A DNA stretch of 64,000 nucleotides from contig CAVXVZ010000007.1 of the NCBI GenBank assembly GCA_963765375.1, positions 372,001-436,000 of the forward strand. Direction: 5' to 3'. The position numbers and the translations under genes are program-made. The notes beneath the pieces were generated by a model. It made no database searches. It was not told the DNA's origin and saw nothing but the letters and a program-made list of their open reading frames with translations. Positions within the stretch are counted from its first letter, which is position 1, and the number at the start of each line of letters is the position of its first letter. This document shows, one piece after another, positions 1 through 9,062 of the stretch. Source of the stretch: Roseiarcus sp963765375 (GTDB taxonomy: Bacteria; Pseudomonadota; Alphaproteobacteria; Rhizobiales; Beijerinckiaceae).

Positions 1-1
1 G

Positions 2-607
2 ATCGCCGGCGAGATCGCGTGCGTGGGCTTGCGCCTTCAACTGCGCAAGGCCCAAGCCGAGGCCGACGACATCGTCCTGCTTTATGGCGACGAGAGCGAG
101 GCCCTGACGCACCCTTATTTGGCGCGGGCGTGGGCCAAGCGCGGCGCCGATCTGCGCGTGCCGGCGCCGGGACAAGCCAAAAAAGTGGCGATGATCGGCT
201 CGCTCGATCATGTCACGCGCCAGTTGATCGTGCACACCAGCCCGACCAAGCGCAGCAGCGACTTCATCGCTCACCTGGAGCAACTCGACCGTCTCTACGG
301 CCCCCAACCCGGACCAGCCATGAAGCCGGTCGTGCTGGTCGAGGACAATGGACCGATCCACGTCAGCAAGCTCGCCCTTGCCGCCCTCGAAGCGCGCAAG
401 CATTGGCTCACCGTCGAGTGGCTGCCGAAATACGCGCCCGAACTCAACGACATCGAGGTTGTCTGGCACGATCTCAAAGCGCACAATCTCGCCCACTACA
501 CCTTCACCGACGCCGCCGACCTCGATCGAGCCATCCATCAAGCTGTCCAAGCTTTGAACAACGAGCGATCTCGCAATCCGTTGGTCAATCGGAGAATCTC
601 TGCTTAG
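2..607 (+). CDS. IS630-family transposase, N-terminus outside window
   Basis: The frame is open from base 2, so the start lies upstream of the window and only the catalytic part (about 200 residues) is seen. It carries the DDE triad of IS630/Tc1 enzymes: the first Asp in LLYGDESE, the second in VVLVEDNGPIH, and the final Glu in PELNDIEVVWHDLK, in the family's order and spacing. It would cut and paste its own element at TA targets, as is known for the family. I could not recognise the terminal inverted repeat in the bases that follow the stop, so the right edge of the element is not placed. Whether the N-terminal helix-turn-helix half is intact cannot be seen. Confidence 0.85.
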   Translation: MAGEIACVGLRLQLRKAQAEADDIVLLYGDESEALTHPYLARAWAKRGADLRVPAPGQAKKVAMIGSLDHVTRQLIVHTSPTKRSSDFIAHLEQLDRLYGPQPGPAMKPVVLVEDNGPIHVSKLALAALEARKHWLTVEWLPKYAPELNDIEVVWHDLKAHNLAHYTFTDAADLDRAIHQAVQALNNERSRNPLVNRRISA

Positions 608-1010
608 GGCCGTGGGGGCTGTCTCCGGGGGCGGCGACGGCGGCGGCGCTCCGCTTTGAGGATCGTCCCGCCCGGGCGCCGGCTCAAAGCGTTGGCGGCG
701 CAGGCCTCAATAGCCGTGAATCTCGCGCCTGGCTCACGATTGGATCGTCAACTCTGGGGCGTCTTCAAGCCAACGTTGCATCCGCCACGCGGTTCCGCAA
801 CGGCGAATGCAGCTTACAGATGCCGGCTTTTGGGCGCTTTGGCCGCGAATCGCGCAAATGGCGTTCGGGCGTTCCCGTGGGGGGAGCGATCGGCTGGCCA
901 AAAGTTGGTCCTTGGCCATGGCCCATGGAAAGCCCCTCGGTGAAGCCCGCCTCCGCGTCCGGCCGCTCAGCCTCATGGCGCGCAGCAACGTCCGGAAAGC
1001 CGCGACAAAC
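608..1010. other. intergenic stretch, no supported gene
   Basis: About 400 bases between the transposase stop and the porin terminator. Open frames exist on both strands, but none has a ribosome binding site or family-like motifs. The right end of the IS630 element must lie here or just inside the gene end. Confidence 0.5.
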
Positions 1011-1043
1011 AAAAAAACCCCGGAGCTTTTGCTCCGGGGTTTT
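1011..1043 (-). terminator. rho-independent terminator of the porin gene
   Basis: A perfect 9-bp GC stem (1018-1026 with 1031-1039) closes on a 4-base loop. On the minus strand it is followed by a run of seven T. It lies 25 bases past the porin stop and is the strongest intrinsic terminator I saw in the window. Confidence 0.92.
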
Positions 1044-1067
1044 CCCCGCCCGCAGATCAGATGACGA

Positions 1068-2723
1068 TCAGAAGTAACGGGTGATGCGGAAGCGGCCGGC
1101 AAAACCGTCGCTGACGCCGTGCCAATCGCCCGGCACGAAGAACTCGTTCGTCTGGCCATAGTTGTACACGGTTCCAAGGAACCCGCTCGGCGTCGCCTGA
1201 TTCGTGCTTTGATACATCATCTCGAGGTCGAAGTTCAGGTTCGTGACCGGGTTCCAGCCGAGGTCGGCGCCGACGATCCAGCTGATCGCGCTCGGAGACA
1301 TCGGGCCTTGCGCGCCCTGGGCGAGGAGACAGCTCGGGAGCGTGATGTTGCAGCCGCCGCCCATGTTGCTCCACTTGATGCCGCCGACCGAGCCTTCGAG
1401 ATCGAGGTAGAACTGCGGCGTGAAGTGATGCTCGATCAGGGCCGAGACCGACCATGCGGTCGGCTTCGACCATGAGTTGGTCAGCGGGTTGAAGAACGCG
1501 TCGGCGAGATTCATCGGCTGACCATTGCCGTTGACTGCGCCGTCCTCGCTCCACATGCCGTCCGGCAGACCCGAGTACCAGGCCGCGCTCTGGGTGTAGG
1601 AGCCGGTGACCAGGACGTCGTCGCCGGCGCCGAACGACGGGAGGTTGATTTTCACGCCGGCATCAACGCCCCAGCCGATCGTGTTCTCCTGACTGTTGCA
1701 GCCCAGGCCGCCGGAGATCCCGCAACCCCCTGACCCGGTCAGAGTGTTGAATGGAGCAGTGTTGTAAGCGGTATCCTGCACGTTAACGTTGTGGATCACG
1801 CCCGACACCTGCGCCTCGCCCCAGCCCTGCTTGACGTGCAAGGCGCCGACGATATCCGGCCATTTCTGGCCGCCATAGGTGATCAGCGTGGGATTGAACG
1901 TGCCTGCCTGCGGTCCCGAGTTTGTATTGAAATAGCCGCCGTTCTGGTCGGTTCCGCCGCCGGACGCGCCTTCGGTGCCGGGGCTTTGCGCCGCGATCGT
2001 CGCCGTGAAGCCGCCGCCGAACGAGGCGGTGTAGGCCATCAGCAAAGGCTCGTTGAAGCCCTTCTGGTCGGGGGAGAAGAAGTTCGCCCAGTTATCGCCG
2101 CCGCCGGTGAACGAGTAGAACGACTGCGCCTTGCCGGCGGTGATGCCGGCCCAGGTCAGGTAGCCGGTGTTCAGGTACGCAATGTTGGGCGTGCCGCCAT
2201 ACTGAAGCGGATCCAGGCCGTTGGCGACATCGACGTTGATGTCCATATGCCCGATCAGGGGGCCGTAGGCGGTGTTCGAGGCCATGTCGAACCCAAAGTT
2301 GGCTCGGGCAGACCAGCCGGTCTCGCTGCGATTGAAGGTCGTATTTTGCTGAGCCGCGCTGGCTGCAAGCAGAACGCGCTGGGTGTTGCGAGTGTCGAGC
2401 CCGCCCAGCGCCGTGAGAGCGGGATTGGTGGCAAACCCGGCAAGTGAGGGGGTATTCGCTATGGCGCCAATGGCCTGCCCAACGGTGCCGTAGTTGTACT
2501 GGGTGTTGAGGTTGCCGCCCACGAATTGCGCGGTCATGTAGCCGCTGAATTTCAAGCAGGTGTCGGAGCCCGGCAGGGTCCAGCCGGTGATGCCGCCGAC
2601 GTTGCAGACCTTGACGTATTCGACCGGCGCCGCCTTCTTGGTCGGAAGATCGGCCGCCTGCGCGCTGGCGACGGCGACGATCCCCGCCGCCGACCCCATT
2701 AGAATGCTCTTGATGAGCGTCAT
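1068..2723 (-). CDS. outer-membrane porin (alphaproteobacterial Porin_2 type)
   Basis: A 551-residue exported protein forming an outer-membrane diffusion channel. The N-terminus starts MTLIKSILMGSAAG and has a signal peptide ending near AQAAD, followed by DLPTKKAAP, which is typical of rhizobial porins. Next comes the conserved YVKVC...C segment and the opening strand FSGYMTAQF. The protein ends in Phe (RITRYF), as expected for a beta-barrel assembly signal. I chose the start at 2723 because TGGAGG sits seven bases before this ATG; an in-frame codon 18 bases upstream lacks a site. The gene stands alone, with a strong terminator behind it and an AT-rich leader in front, which suggests high expression. 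It is longer than many rhizobial porins, with Gly/Asn-rich loop insertions. Confidence 0.92.
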   Translation of the reverse strand: MTLIKSILMGSAAGIVAVASAQAADLPTKKAAPVEYVKVCNVGGITGWTLPGSDTCLKFSGYMTAQFVGGNLNTQYNYGTVGQAIGAIANTPSLAGFATNPALTALGGLDTRNTQRVLLAASAAQQNTTFNRSETGWSARANFGFDMASNTAYGPLIGHMDINVDVANGLDPLQYGGTPNIAYLNTGYLTWAGITAGKAQSFYSFTGGGDNWANFFSPDQKGFNEPLLMAYTASFGGGFTATIAAQSPGTEGASGGGTDQNGGYFNTNSGPQAGTFNPTLITYGGQKWPDIVGALHVKQGWGEAQVSGVIHNVNVQDTAYNTAPFNTLTGSGGCGISGGLGCNSQENTIGWGVDAGVKINLPSFGAGDDVLVTGSYTQSAAWYSGLPDGMWSEDGAVNGNGQPMNLADAFFNPLTNSWSKPTAWSVSALIEHHFTPQFYLDLEGSVGGIKWSNMGGGCNITLPSCLLAQGAQGPMSPSAISWIVGADLGWNPVTNLNFDLEMMYQSTNQATPSGFLGTVYNYGQTNEFFVPGDWHGVSDGFAGRFRITRYF

Positions 2724-3411
2724 GTTTGACCTCCAGTTCAACGTTATGGGCGTCGGGTTGCCTGCCGCCTGACTGCCAATTCGCCCGGATGTCGACGGTT
2801 TGCCCCAGCAAGTCGTCGGACCCGGTCGCGATCGGGAATCGCCCCCCTCGCACAGTCGACAATACGCTTATCGCCCCGAGGCTCAACCAAGATTTGGCAA
2901 TAAATCGCCGAAGCAGCGCCATTATTCATGACCTGTTGCACAATCGACACAATTCGTTACGGATGATCTTTAGTAATGTTTATTTTATAAAGTATTTTTG
3001 ACTTATATTATAAATTGAAATTTATATCACGCTCCCAGGACATTCGTATGTGAGAGCCTGAAAACGCGGCCACTCATGGCGTCTTGTTTCTTAGCTTTCC
3101 CTGCCAAGCCGCTGACTGGACGCGAGCTTGTTCGTGGCGCTGACGCCGCCAGCAGCCGTCAGGGCCGCGGAAGAAGGGCAAAACAGGGCGCCGTCAATTC
3201 AGGCTGCGGAAGAGGGGAGGTCTTGAGCAAATCGTGTTGTCGGGATCTGGGTCGCGCCGCGACCGCAAAAACCAATCGCTCAATCGCTATTTGCGAATTT
3301 GCTTCGCGGCCGCCGGCTCAGTCGCGCCAGGCGACCGACGCCACCCGGAGACGATCGCTTATCGCCAGAACCCTCTCGCCGACCTCGCAAGGGACGGGCA
3401 GAGCCGTGCCC
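2724..3411. other. porin upstream region, AT-rich, no gene
   Basis: Nearly 700 bases without a convincing gene. The part at about 2930-3060 is strikingly AT-rich for this genome and probably contains the porin promoter and regulator sites, but I could not fix a specific -35/-10 pair. The rest (about 3070-3410) has open frames without start signals. Confidence 0.5.
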
Positions 3412-4230
3412 TCACTGCTCCTGCGCCAGTTTGTCGGCGAGCAGCGCAATCGTCTTGGCGTAGACAGGGGCCGAGTTCCATTCGAGCAGGGCGGCGAAGT
3501 TCGGCTGTCCTTCGTCCCAGCCCGCTCCCGGCTGCCAGCCGTGGCCGCGGAGGAAATTGGCGGTCGACGCCAACGCGTCGGCCGGGCTCATCAGATTGCC
3601 GCCGCCGCCGCCCTCAACGTTGACGGCGTATTTGAGGTAGGCCGACGGCATGAACTGGGTCTGGCCGATCTCGCCGGCCCAGGCGCCGCGCATTTGTTCA
3701 GGCCGTAACAACCCGCGCTGGACGAGCATCAGCGCATCAACCAGCTCAGCGCGGTAGATTTGCGACCGGCGGCAGTCGTAGGCGAGCGTCGCGAGCGCGC
3801 TGAATGTGGGGTAGGCGCCGAGGTCGCCGCCATAGCCGGTTTCGAGCCCCCAGATCGCCGCCAGAACTGGCGCAGGGACGCCGTAACGCTGCTCGATCTT
3901 CTGAAACGGTTCGGCGTAGGCAAGCAGCATGGTCTTGCCCTTCTTGATCAGGGCGGGCGTGGCATGCCGGGCGGAGAAAGCGGCGAAACTCTGTCCGAAT
4001 CCCTGGCTGCGATCGTGGGCCGAGACCGCGGGCTGGTAGACGACCCCGTTCAGGGCCGCATCGGCGACTTGCGGAGAAACGCCGTCTCGGATCGCGACTT
4101 GCTTGAACGAGGCAAGCCATTCATTGAACCCGTCCGCGCTGTCTCCGCAATCGGCGGCCCGGGCCGATGCGACGCCAATCGTCGCCACCGCAACGACGGC
4201 AAACATTGACTTTTTCACATATCCTCGCAT
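3412..4230 (-). CDS. periplasmic lytic murein transglycosylase, MltB-like
   Basis: A 272-residue exported enzyme predicted to cleave the MurNAc-GlcNAc bond of peptidoglycan with formation of 1,6-anhydro-MurNAc. A signal peptide (KKSMFAVVAVATIGVASARAAD) is followed by the SLT_2 domain. The catalytic Glu lies in AIWGLETGYG, and the second conserved motif is GEIGQTQFMPSAYLKYAV. Family members often carry a C-terminal peptidoglycan-binding domain, which is absent here. The start is the ATG at 4230, with GGAG six bases before it; the TTG 12 bases upstream has no site. It is divergent from sciP, with about 240 bases between them. Confidence 0.9.
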   Translation of the reverse strand: MRGYVKKSMFAVVAVATIGVASARAADCGDSADGFNEWLASFKQVAIRDGVSPQVADAALNGVVYQPAVSAHDRSQGFGQSFAAFSARHATPALIKKGKTMLLAYAEPFQKIEQRYGVPAPVLAAIWGLETGYGGDLGAYPTFSALATLAYDCRRSQIYRAELVDALMLVQRGLLRPEQMRGAWAGEIGQTQFMPSAYLKYAVNVEGGGGGNLMSPADALASTANFLRGHGWQPGAGWDEGQPNFAALLEWNSAPVYAKTIALLADKLAQEQ

Positions 4231-4403
4231 TCGGCGCTCCAATTCATCGTCGTCAATTCGGAATCCTGCTAGCCGCGAAACAGGGCCGAACCTTGGCCGC
4301 GCCGCCCCTTTGGCCGGCTATCCGCCCTAGGAGCTCGTCGTCGGCGCTTACGCAAGACCCAACCGGACATAGGCATGTATCGCCAACTTTCCGCCAGCGT
4401 CGC

Positions 4404-4418
4404 TTAGGTAAATCTTAA
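4404..4418 (+). promoter_or_regulatory. CtrA-like binding site upstream of sciP
   Basis: TTAG, seven bases, TTAA: one mismatch to the full CtrA box TTAA-N7-TTAA. It is 56 bases before the sciP start, a plausible activator or promoter position. In Caulobacter, sciP is a CtrA target, so the placement fits a conserved loop. Confidence 0.65.
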
Positions 4419-4473
4419 ATCGGTTCGCCTATCGTCGGCGAAAATGTGACATGCGTTCGTGTGAGAGTTCAAG

Positions 4474-4749
4474 ATGAGTGAAACGCTGCGGCCGAGAGTG
4501 AAATACGTCATCGGTCCCGACGGCAGTCCGCTGACGATTGCCGATCTGCCGCCGCCCACGACCCGCCGGTGGGTCATTCGCCGCAAGGCTGAGGTGGTCG
4601 CCGCGGTGCGGGGCGGATTGCTTTCGCTGGAAGAGGCGTGCTCCCGCTACACGCTGACTGTCGACGAATTCCTCAGCTGGCAGGTCTCCATCGACCAGTT
4701 TGGCCTGGCCGGACTTCGCACCACCCGCATCCAACAGTATCGGCAATAA
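4474..4749 (+). CDS. sciP: CtrA inhibitor SciP (DUF1153)
   Basis: A 91-residue helix-turn-helix protein matching SciP along its whole length. Marked blocks are RPRVKYVIGPDGSPLT, RRWVIRRKAEVVAAVRGG, SLEEACSRYTLTVDEF and the invariant tail LRTTRIQQYRQ. In Caulobacter, SciP binds CtrA and blocks its activation of target promoters, helping to time the cell cycle. Its presence places the organism among alphaproteobacteria with the CtrA network. A CtrA-like box lies just upstream. It stands alone as a single-gene unit. Confidence 0.95.
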   Translation: MSETLRPRVKYVIGPDGSPLTIADLPPPTTRRWVIRRKAEVVAAVRGGLLSLEEACSRYTLTVDEFLSWQVSIDQFGLAGLRTTRIQQYRQ

Positions 4750-4761
4750 CCGCGCGGAAAA

Positions 4762-5229
4762 TCAACGCTTCGCACAATTGTCGGCATCCCAGGTGTTGCG
4801 CCTGTAGCCGAGCAGCTGGGCTGCGGTTCGTTCATTCTCGCTCAACTCGGCCCATGCCTTCGAATTGGAAGCCGGCTCTGCGGGCGCGTCCGATTCCCAC
4901 ATTTGCTCGTTCCACCCGAGTGTCTGCCAAGCGTCTTTTTGCTGGTCCGACATGGCTTGCCAATCAACGACATTCCACCTGCACACGCTAGCCCGCGCAT
5001 GAATCGTTCCGGCGGCTTGCGCCTCAAACGAGAATACGCCGGCCCGCGAGAGCACGGAGTTCTCGGGAACGAGCAGGCCGCCGAACGGCGCCATGATCGA
5101 GATGATCAAGCCGGCAGCGTACATTCTGGTTCGCACACGCATCCGCCGTCTCGCGCCGACGAGGATTTCTCGCGAAACATGAAACTGGCGATGCGATGAT
5201 CGTCGTCGAAATGGGTCGCTGAGAAACAT
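4762..5229 (-). CDS. membrane-anchored protein with two tandem Trp-rich repeats, function unknown
   Basis: 155 residues. A basic N-terminus precedes one hydrophobic segment (about residues 36-53), then a short Ala/Val stretch, then two copies of a roughly 26-residue motif: DWQAMSDQQKDAWQTLGW...W and AWAELSENERTAAQLLGY...TWD. The shared pattern is W-x2-(L/M)-S-x2-(E/Q)-(R/K)-x-A-x3-LG-(Y/W)-x4-W. The start at 5229 is well supported by AGGAGG seven bases upstream. The motif recurs in poorly characterised bacterial and algal proteins, and I know no assigned activity. Neighbours on the same strand are also uncharacterised exported or membrane proteins. There are Cys residues at the repeat borders. 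Confidence 0.7.
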   Translation of the reverse strand: MFLSDPFRRRSSHRQFHVSREILVGARRRMRVRTRMYAAGLIISIMAPFGGLLVPENSVLSRAGVFSFEAQAAGTIHARASVCRWNVVDWQAMSDQQKDAWQTLGWNEQMWESDAPAEPASNSKAWAELSENERTAAQLLGYRRNTWDADNCAKR

Positions 5230-5255
5230 AGCTCACCTCCTGCGACAGCTTTGCC

Positions 5256-5654
5256 CTACAGATTGTCCGGATTTCCCGTCACACGCCGGGCCTCGTAGCG
5301 CTCGCCATCGACGACCCACGCAAAACGAGAGCCGGTGATCTCGACGCGCATGCATTCCCAATCGCTGGAGGAGCCTTCGTCGGGAAACGCTTCTTCAGTT
5401 CGTTGCGCAAAGTATCGCTCACAAAGCTCCCGGCCGGAGATGCGCCATTCGCCGCTATACGGCCCCTCCGGGTCCACGCCTCGGATGTGTCCGTCCGGAA
5501 GGAAATACTCAGCATAGGGCTTTCCATCCTCGGTTCCGGAAACAGTGCTCCCGACGATCGCCTGACGGATCTGATTTTCGGTCGTCAGGACGGCGCCGAA
5601 GCTCGCGCGCGACAGCGCCAGCAAGCCCGCTAAACCCAACATTGCTACACGCAT
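5256..5654 (-). CDS. small exported protein, function unknown
   Basis: 132 residues from the ATG at 5654, which has GGGAG eight bases before it. A signal peptide (MRVAMLGLAGLLALSRASFGA) leads into a compact domain with a GxEDGKPYAEYFLPDGHIRG block, a WRISGRELCERYF block and WECMRVEI. This resembles small beta-rich periplasmic proteins of the DUF995-like kind, though I cannot assign the family firmly. It sits 27 bases before the Trp-repeat gene on the same strand and may be co-transcribed with it. Confidence 0.65.
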   Translation of the reverse strand: MRVAMLGLAGLLALSRASFGAVLTTENQIRQAIVGSTVSGTEDGKPYAEYFLPDGHIRGVDPEGPYSGEWRISGRELCERYFAQRTEEAFPDEGSSSDWECMRVEITGSRFAWVVDGERYEARRVTGNPDNL

Positions 5655-5748
5655 CAGTGTATCTCCCGGGTTGACAGAACGACTTGAGGCTCGTCCCGGC
5701 GTCCACGAGGACAAACCCTCCAACGACGCGTTCGAGGCGCCGCCTTGC

Positions 5749-6609
5749 TCACTTCAGGAAATGCACGATCTGGTAGCCGAGCAGTGCGATGATCGCGACC
5801 TCGAACAGATGTCCGACGACGGCGTTCATCCTCTCCTTGCGGGCCAGATTCGCTTCGATCAAACGCGTGTTGGCGAGTTCATACTGGTCCATCGCGAATT
5901 CAATCGGGTCCTCCAGCATTTCCATTCGGTCATAAAGGGCCGCGCCGGAGACGAGCTCGGCGAACACCCGCTTCGAGGCTTCGGCGAGCGTGGGATCCAA
6001 TTGCTCCAGGCTGTTGGCGATGCGCAGCCAGTCCGCCCTCATGCGCGTCGCAATCTCCGTCATTTCATTGACGTGCCGCTGCCGTTTTTGCTGACGCCGG
6101 GATACCGAATGGGTCAAAGCGAAATCGTTCTCAATTGAAGCCCACGCCGATTTCATCCTCCCTTCCAGCGCCATCGCCTCGCGCTGCACCAGGGTGAACC
6201 GGATGGCGGCGTCGTGGGCGAAGCGAATGTCGCCGGCGCTGGTGTAGATCAAGGCCCGGCCTTCATCCCACAAGACCCGAACCGTGCGGACGTCAGCCCG
6301 GACGTTTGCCTCTTTTCTCCGCGCGCCGCCCGCGCGAATCCATTCGTCGGCGTCCCGTTCGATCGCTGCGGGAGTCTTGACCCCTGGCGGCAGCCAAACC
6401 ACCGTCAAGCCGCCGGCGGTCTCAGGCTCGGCTCGCGACAGCGCAATTGACGCGTCCAAGGGCGCCAACACCGCCGTCACTTTTCGGGGCTCAGCAATCT
6501 CGATCTTGTCAACAGCGTCGGCGCGGACGACAGGGTCTTCGACGAACTCGACGCGCCATGCCTGCGCATGAATTGTCGGCTCGACATTCCTAGTTACGAC
6601 GTCCAACAT
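5749..6609 (-). CDS. tail-anchored membrane protein, function unknown
   Basis: 286 residues; start at 6609 with GGAGG seven bases upstream. The N-terminal half is a mixed domain without a motif known to me. The second half is predicted to be helical and charged (about residues 140-255, SRRQQKRQRHVNEMTEIATRM region) and ends in a single membrane segment (VVGHLFEVAIIALLGYQIVHFL) at the extreme C-terminus. Soluble domain, coiled coil and C-terminal anchor together resemble the RMD1/YagE (DUF155) layout, but the key signature is not clear, so I leave it unassigned. It lies 104 bases downstream of the flavin oxidoreductase-methyltransferase gene. Confidence 0.65.
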   Translation of the reverse strand: MLDVVTRNVEPTIHAQAWRVEFVEDPVVRADAVDKIEIAEPRKVTAVLAPLDASIALSRAEPETAGGLTVVWLPPGVKTPAAIERDADEWIRAGGARRKEANVRADVRTVRVLWDEGRALIYTSAGDIRFAHDAAIRFTLVQREAMALEGRMKSAWASIENDFALTHSVSRRQQKRQRHVNEMTEIATRMRADWLRIANSLEQLDPTLAEASKRVFAELVSGAALYDRMEMLEDPIEFAMDQYELANTRLIEANLARKERMNAVVGHLFEVAIIALLGYQIVHFLK

Positions 6610-6713
6610 GATGATTCCTCCTCATCTGCTTTCGCCGATATGCGCTGCACAACCGCGATGAACCGACTATGACGAGTTCAAGATCGTCGGCCCGCTTGTC
6701 TTCTGCGGTCGCT

Positions 6714-8843
6714 TCATCTGCTGGCGCTGCATCGAGTTCTGGGCAAGCCTTGCGCCGGCGCCCGTTCGTAGACGCAATAAAGAAGGCTTTCCGGATCCTC
6801 GTACCATTGGCCCAAACTCGCGCGGGACGTCTCCGTCCTCTCCCAGGCTTCGCCGAGGCGCTCCGGATCGAACAGCGCGTGCACGAATCCCGCCGCATGA
6901 AACTTTTCCGCCCAGTCCCAGCGTGAGCAAAGCACTCGCACGTCCTCGAGCAGGTTGTAGCGCTCGATCACATCGATCGGCAGGTCCGTCGTGACCGATC
7001 CGAGAAGCACGCCGCGCTTCGCCACTCGACGAATTTCCGCGATCGCTTTTTCCGCGTCGATCGGCACCGCGCGGCAAAGGCCAGTCTCCACCACAGCCTC
7101 AAACTCGCCGTCCTCGAAGGGCAGGCAGGCGATGTCGCAGTAGAAGTTGTGCTCCCTGAGATCGGGCGGGGTAGCGAGCCACGCCGCGTGGTCGCTCTCG
7201 ATGCCTGTGGCGTCGAAGCCGAGCGCCCTCAGCGCCGCGACCATATGTCCGGCGCCGGAGCCGACATGAAGCAGCTTGGCGCCCCGCTCGAGCCTCCACG
7301 TCGCCGCCAGGATGTCCGCGGTTGCCTGTACGGACATCAGGTCTTCAACCTGCTCAAGCATCATATTGAGCGCGGTCGTGAACGCGCCGGCAGGGGGCTC
7401 GACGCGGCCAATCTCTCGCTGAAATGAGGCGTGACGCCGTCTCAGAACGTCGGCAAGGATGAGATCCGTAGCCGCGTCGGCGGAGTCCAACACCCCGTTC
7501 AGCGTCGCGTCGAACATGTAGTCGCCGACCATCATGAAGCCCGGCAGACGCACCGGATCCGGGCAATGGTTGATCGCGCGCGAGCGGGCGGGCGAGCCCC
7601 CTGGAATCGCGTTGACTGACGCGATCCACCGGTGGATCCGGCGGTCCAGCAGCAGCTCCTTGCCATGCGTCAGCTGCGGGGGCAGCGCGTCGAGGCACAT
7701 CTGCTCGATGCGCTGGTCGGACACGTTCGCCAGCGCGAGGGCCGCGTTTCCGGCGATGAGGAAAGCCAATATGCCATAGCCGCTGTAATCGTTGCGGGCG
7801 CTTTCGTCATAGACGCAGCAGCCGTCGAAGGCGTCGAGCATCCACCAATCCGCCGCGAGCGTGTCGCGCCAGAATGGACGCTGAAACAGGAGGCTCGCGC
7901 GAAGGTAATGTCCGGGACGGTCGAAGTAGCCGATGTGCTTGTCCATCGCGCTCTCAAGGCCTTCCGACCGCCAATGGATGGTCGACAGCGAGGCCAACGG
8001 CAGGGCGACGACGACATAATCCGCGATCGCCGTCTCGCCGACGCCGTTGACCAGCAATTCGAGGCGGTAGGCGCCTCCGGGAAGCGGCTCGACCGCCGTC
8101 ACATTCGAGTTGAGGCGGATCTCGGCGTCGAGCTCTTCTTCGAGGCGAGCGACGATCTGTTCGTTGCCGCCGACCACGGAGAAGACATCCAGGTAGCCGT
8201 CGACATCCATAAGGACGTTCTTGAGGAAATTGAGCCCGTTCGTCTGGTGCGGCGCGGCGGCGACGTCGCTGTGCGCCATGGTTCGAATATAACGGCGCGC
8301 GGCATCGTCCTTGATCTCTCTTTCGAGCAGGGCCGCGCCCGAAACGGCAGCCCACGGGTGGGCATTGTCTTGTTTCGGGATCGAGAAGTAGAAGGCTTCG
8401 GGGCTGACCAAATCGGCGGCGCGCTTGCGAAACGACTTCACCTCATCGCGGGTGCGCGCGCCGAAGGTCTGCGCGAGGCCCTCCACGTCGAGAATGATCT
8501 TGCCGTCGAGCACGCACGGGCCGCCGTGCAGATACTTGGATTGCAGGCCCAAGTCTTTGACGATGAGGTCATGCAGCGGGTCGGGGCCCAGGCGGGAGTA
8601 GTCGTAGATTTCGGCCACCCCCGCTTCGTAGGGGCCGACGCCGGCAAACTGGCCGGTCTGGATCTTTCCCCCAAGGCGGTCGCTCGCCTCGAACACGGTG
8701 ATCTGGCAACTCGGTCCCGCCTTGGCGGCCAAATGCCAAGCCGTGAACATTCCGCCCGGACCGCCCCCGATGATCGCAACCTTCAGCGGCTCGCGATCAA
8801 CGGCGTTCACGACGCCGCCCAGCTCACGAGTTCTGTCTTCCAT
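6714..8843 (-). CDS. flavin amine-oxidase-like domain fused to a SAM methyltransferase
   Basis: 709 residues in two parts. Residues 21-460 form an FAD-dependent amine oxidase/desaturase-like fold: the dinucleotide motif VAIIGGGPGGMFTAWHLA (23-40), the following Glu and EASDRLGGKI, and a late FAD segment GFMMVGDYMFDATLNGVLDSADAA. Residues about 515-690 form a class I methyltransferase: motif I LLHVGSGAGH, an acidic ribose-binding residue in GIESDHAAW, and CDIACLPFEDGEFEAVVETG. Both cofactor sites look intact. The fusion suggests oxidation and methylation of one substrate, probably a secondary metabolite or lipid, but the substrate is unknown. No biosynthetic partners are nearby. The start has only a weak GAGAAG site. 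Confidence 0.75.
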   Translation of the reverse strand: MEDRTRELGGVVNAVDREPLKVAIIGGGPGGMFTAWHLAAKAGPSCQITVFEASDRLGGKIQTGQFAGVGPYEAGVAEIYDYSRLGPDPLHDLIVKDLGLQSKYLHGGPCVLDGKIILDVEGLAQTFGARTRDEVKSFRKRAADLVSPEAFYFSIPKQDNAHPWAAVSGAALLEREIKDDAARRYIRTMAHSDVAAAPHQTNGLNFLKNVLMDVDGYLDVFSVVGGNEQIVARLEEELDAEIRLNSNVTAVEPLPGGAYRLELLVNGVGETAIADYVVVALPLASLSTIHWRSEGLESAMDKHIGYFDRPGHYLRASLLFQRPFWRDTLAADWWMLDAFDGCCVYDESARNDYSGYGILAFLIAGNAALALANVSDQRIEQMCLDALPPQLTHGKELLLDRRIHRWIASVNAIPGGSPARSRAINHCPDPVRLPGFMMVGDYMFDATLNGVLDSADAATDLILADVLRRRHASFQREIGRVEPPAGAFTTALNMMLEQVEDLMSVQATADILAATWRLERGAKLLHVGSGAGHMVAALRALGFDATGIESDHAAWLATPPDLREHNFYCDIACLPFEDGEFEAVVETGLCRAVPIDAEKAIAEIRRVAKRGVLLGSVTTDLPIDVIERYNLLEDVRVLCSRWDWAEKFHAAGFVHALFDPERLGEAWERTETSRASLGQWYEDPESLLYCVYERAPAQGLPRTRCSASR

Positions 8844-9062
8844 GGCCCCCGTCTTCTCAAAAGATAATTCCTGCTTTAATTTGACTCGCTTAGAAAGGAG
8901 TACAATCTTATCCTTTCGTTAAGCATAACGATAAACTATGATGGGCGCCGATCGGCCGCGCTCCAGTACGTTCCGCGGAGTTCATCGACGACGAAACGGC
9001 CGTTCGAAATCTTGCTGATTCGAAAGCTACCTCAGCTTATTCATCGACCGCCTGGCTGAACG

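Noticed and set aside
3076..3708. 210-codon plus-strand frame near the lytic transglycosylase
   Set aside because: Largely antisense to the gene and without a start signal or motif.
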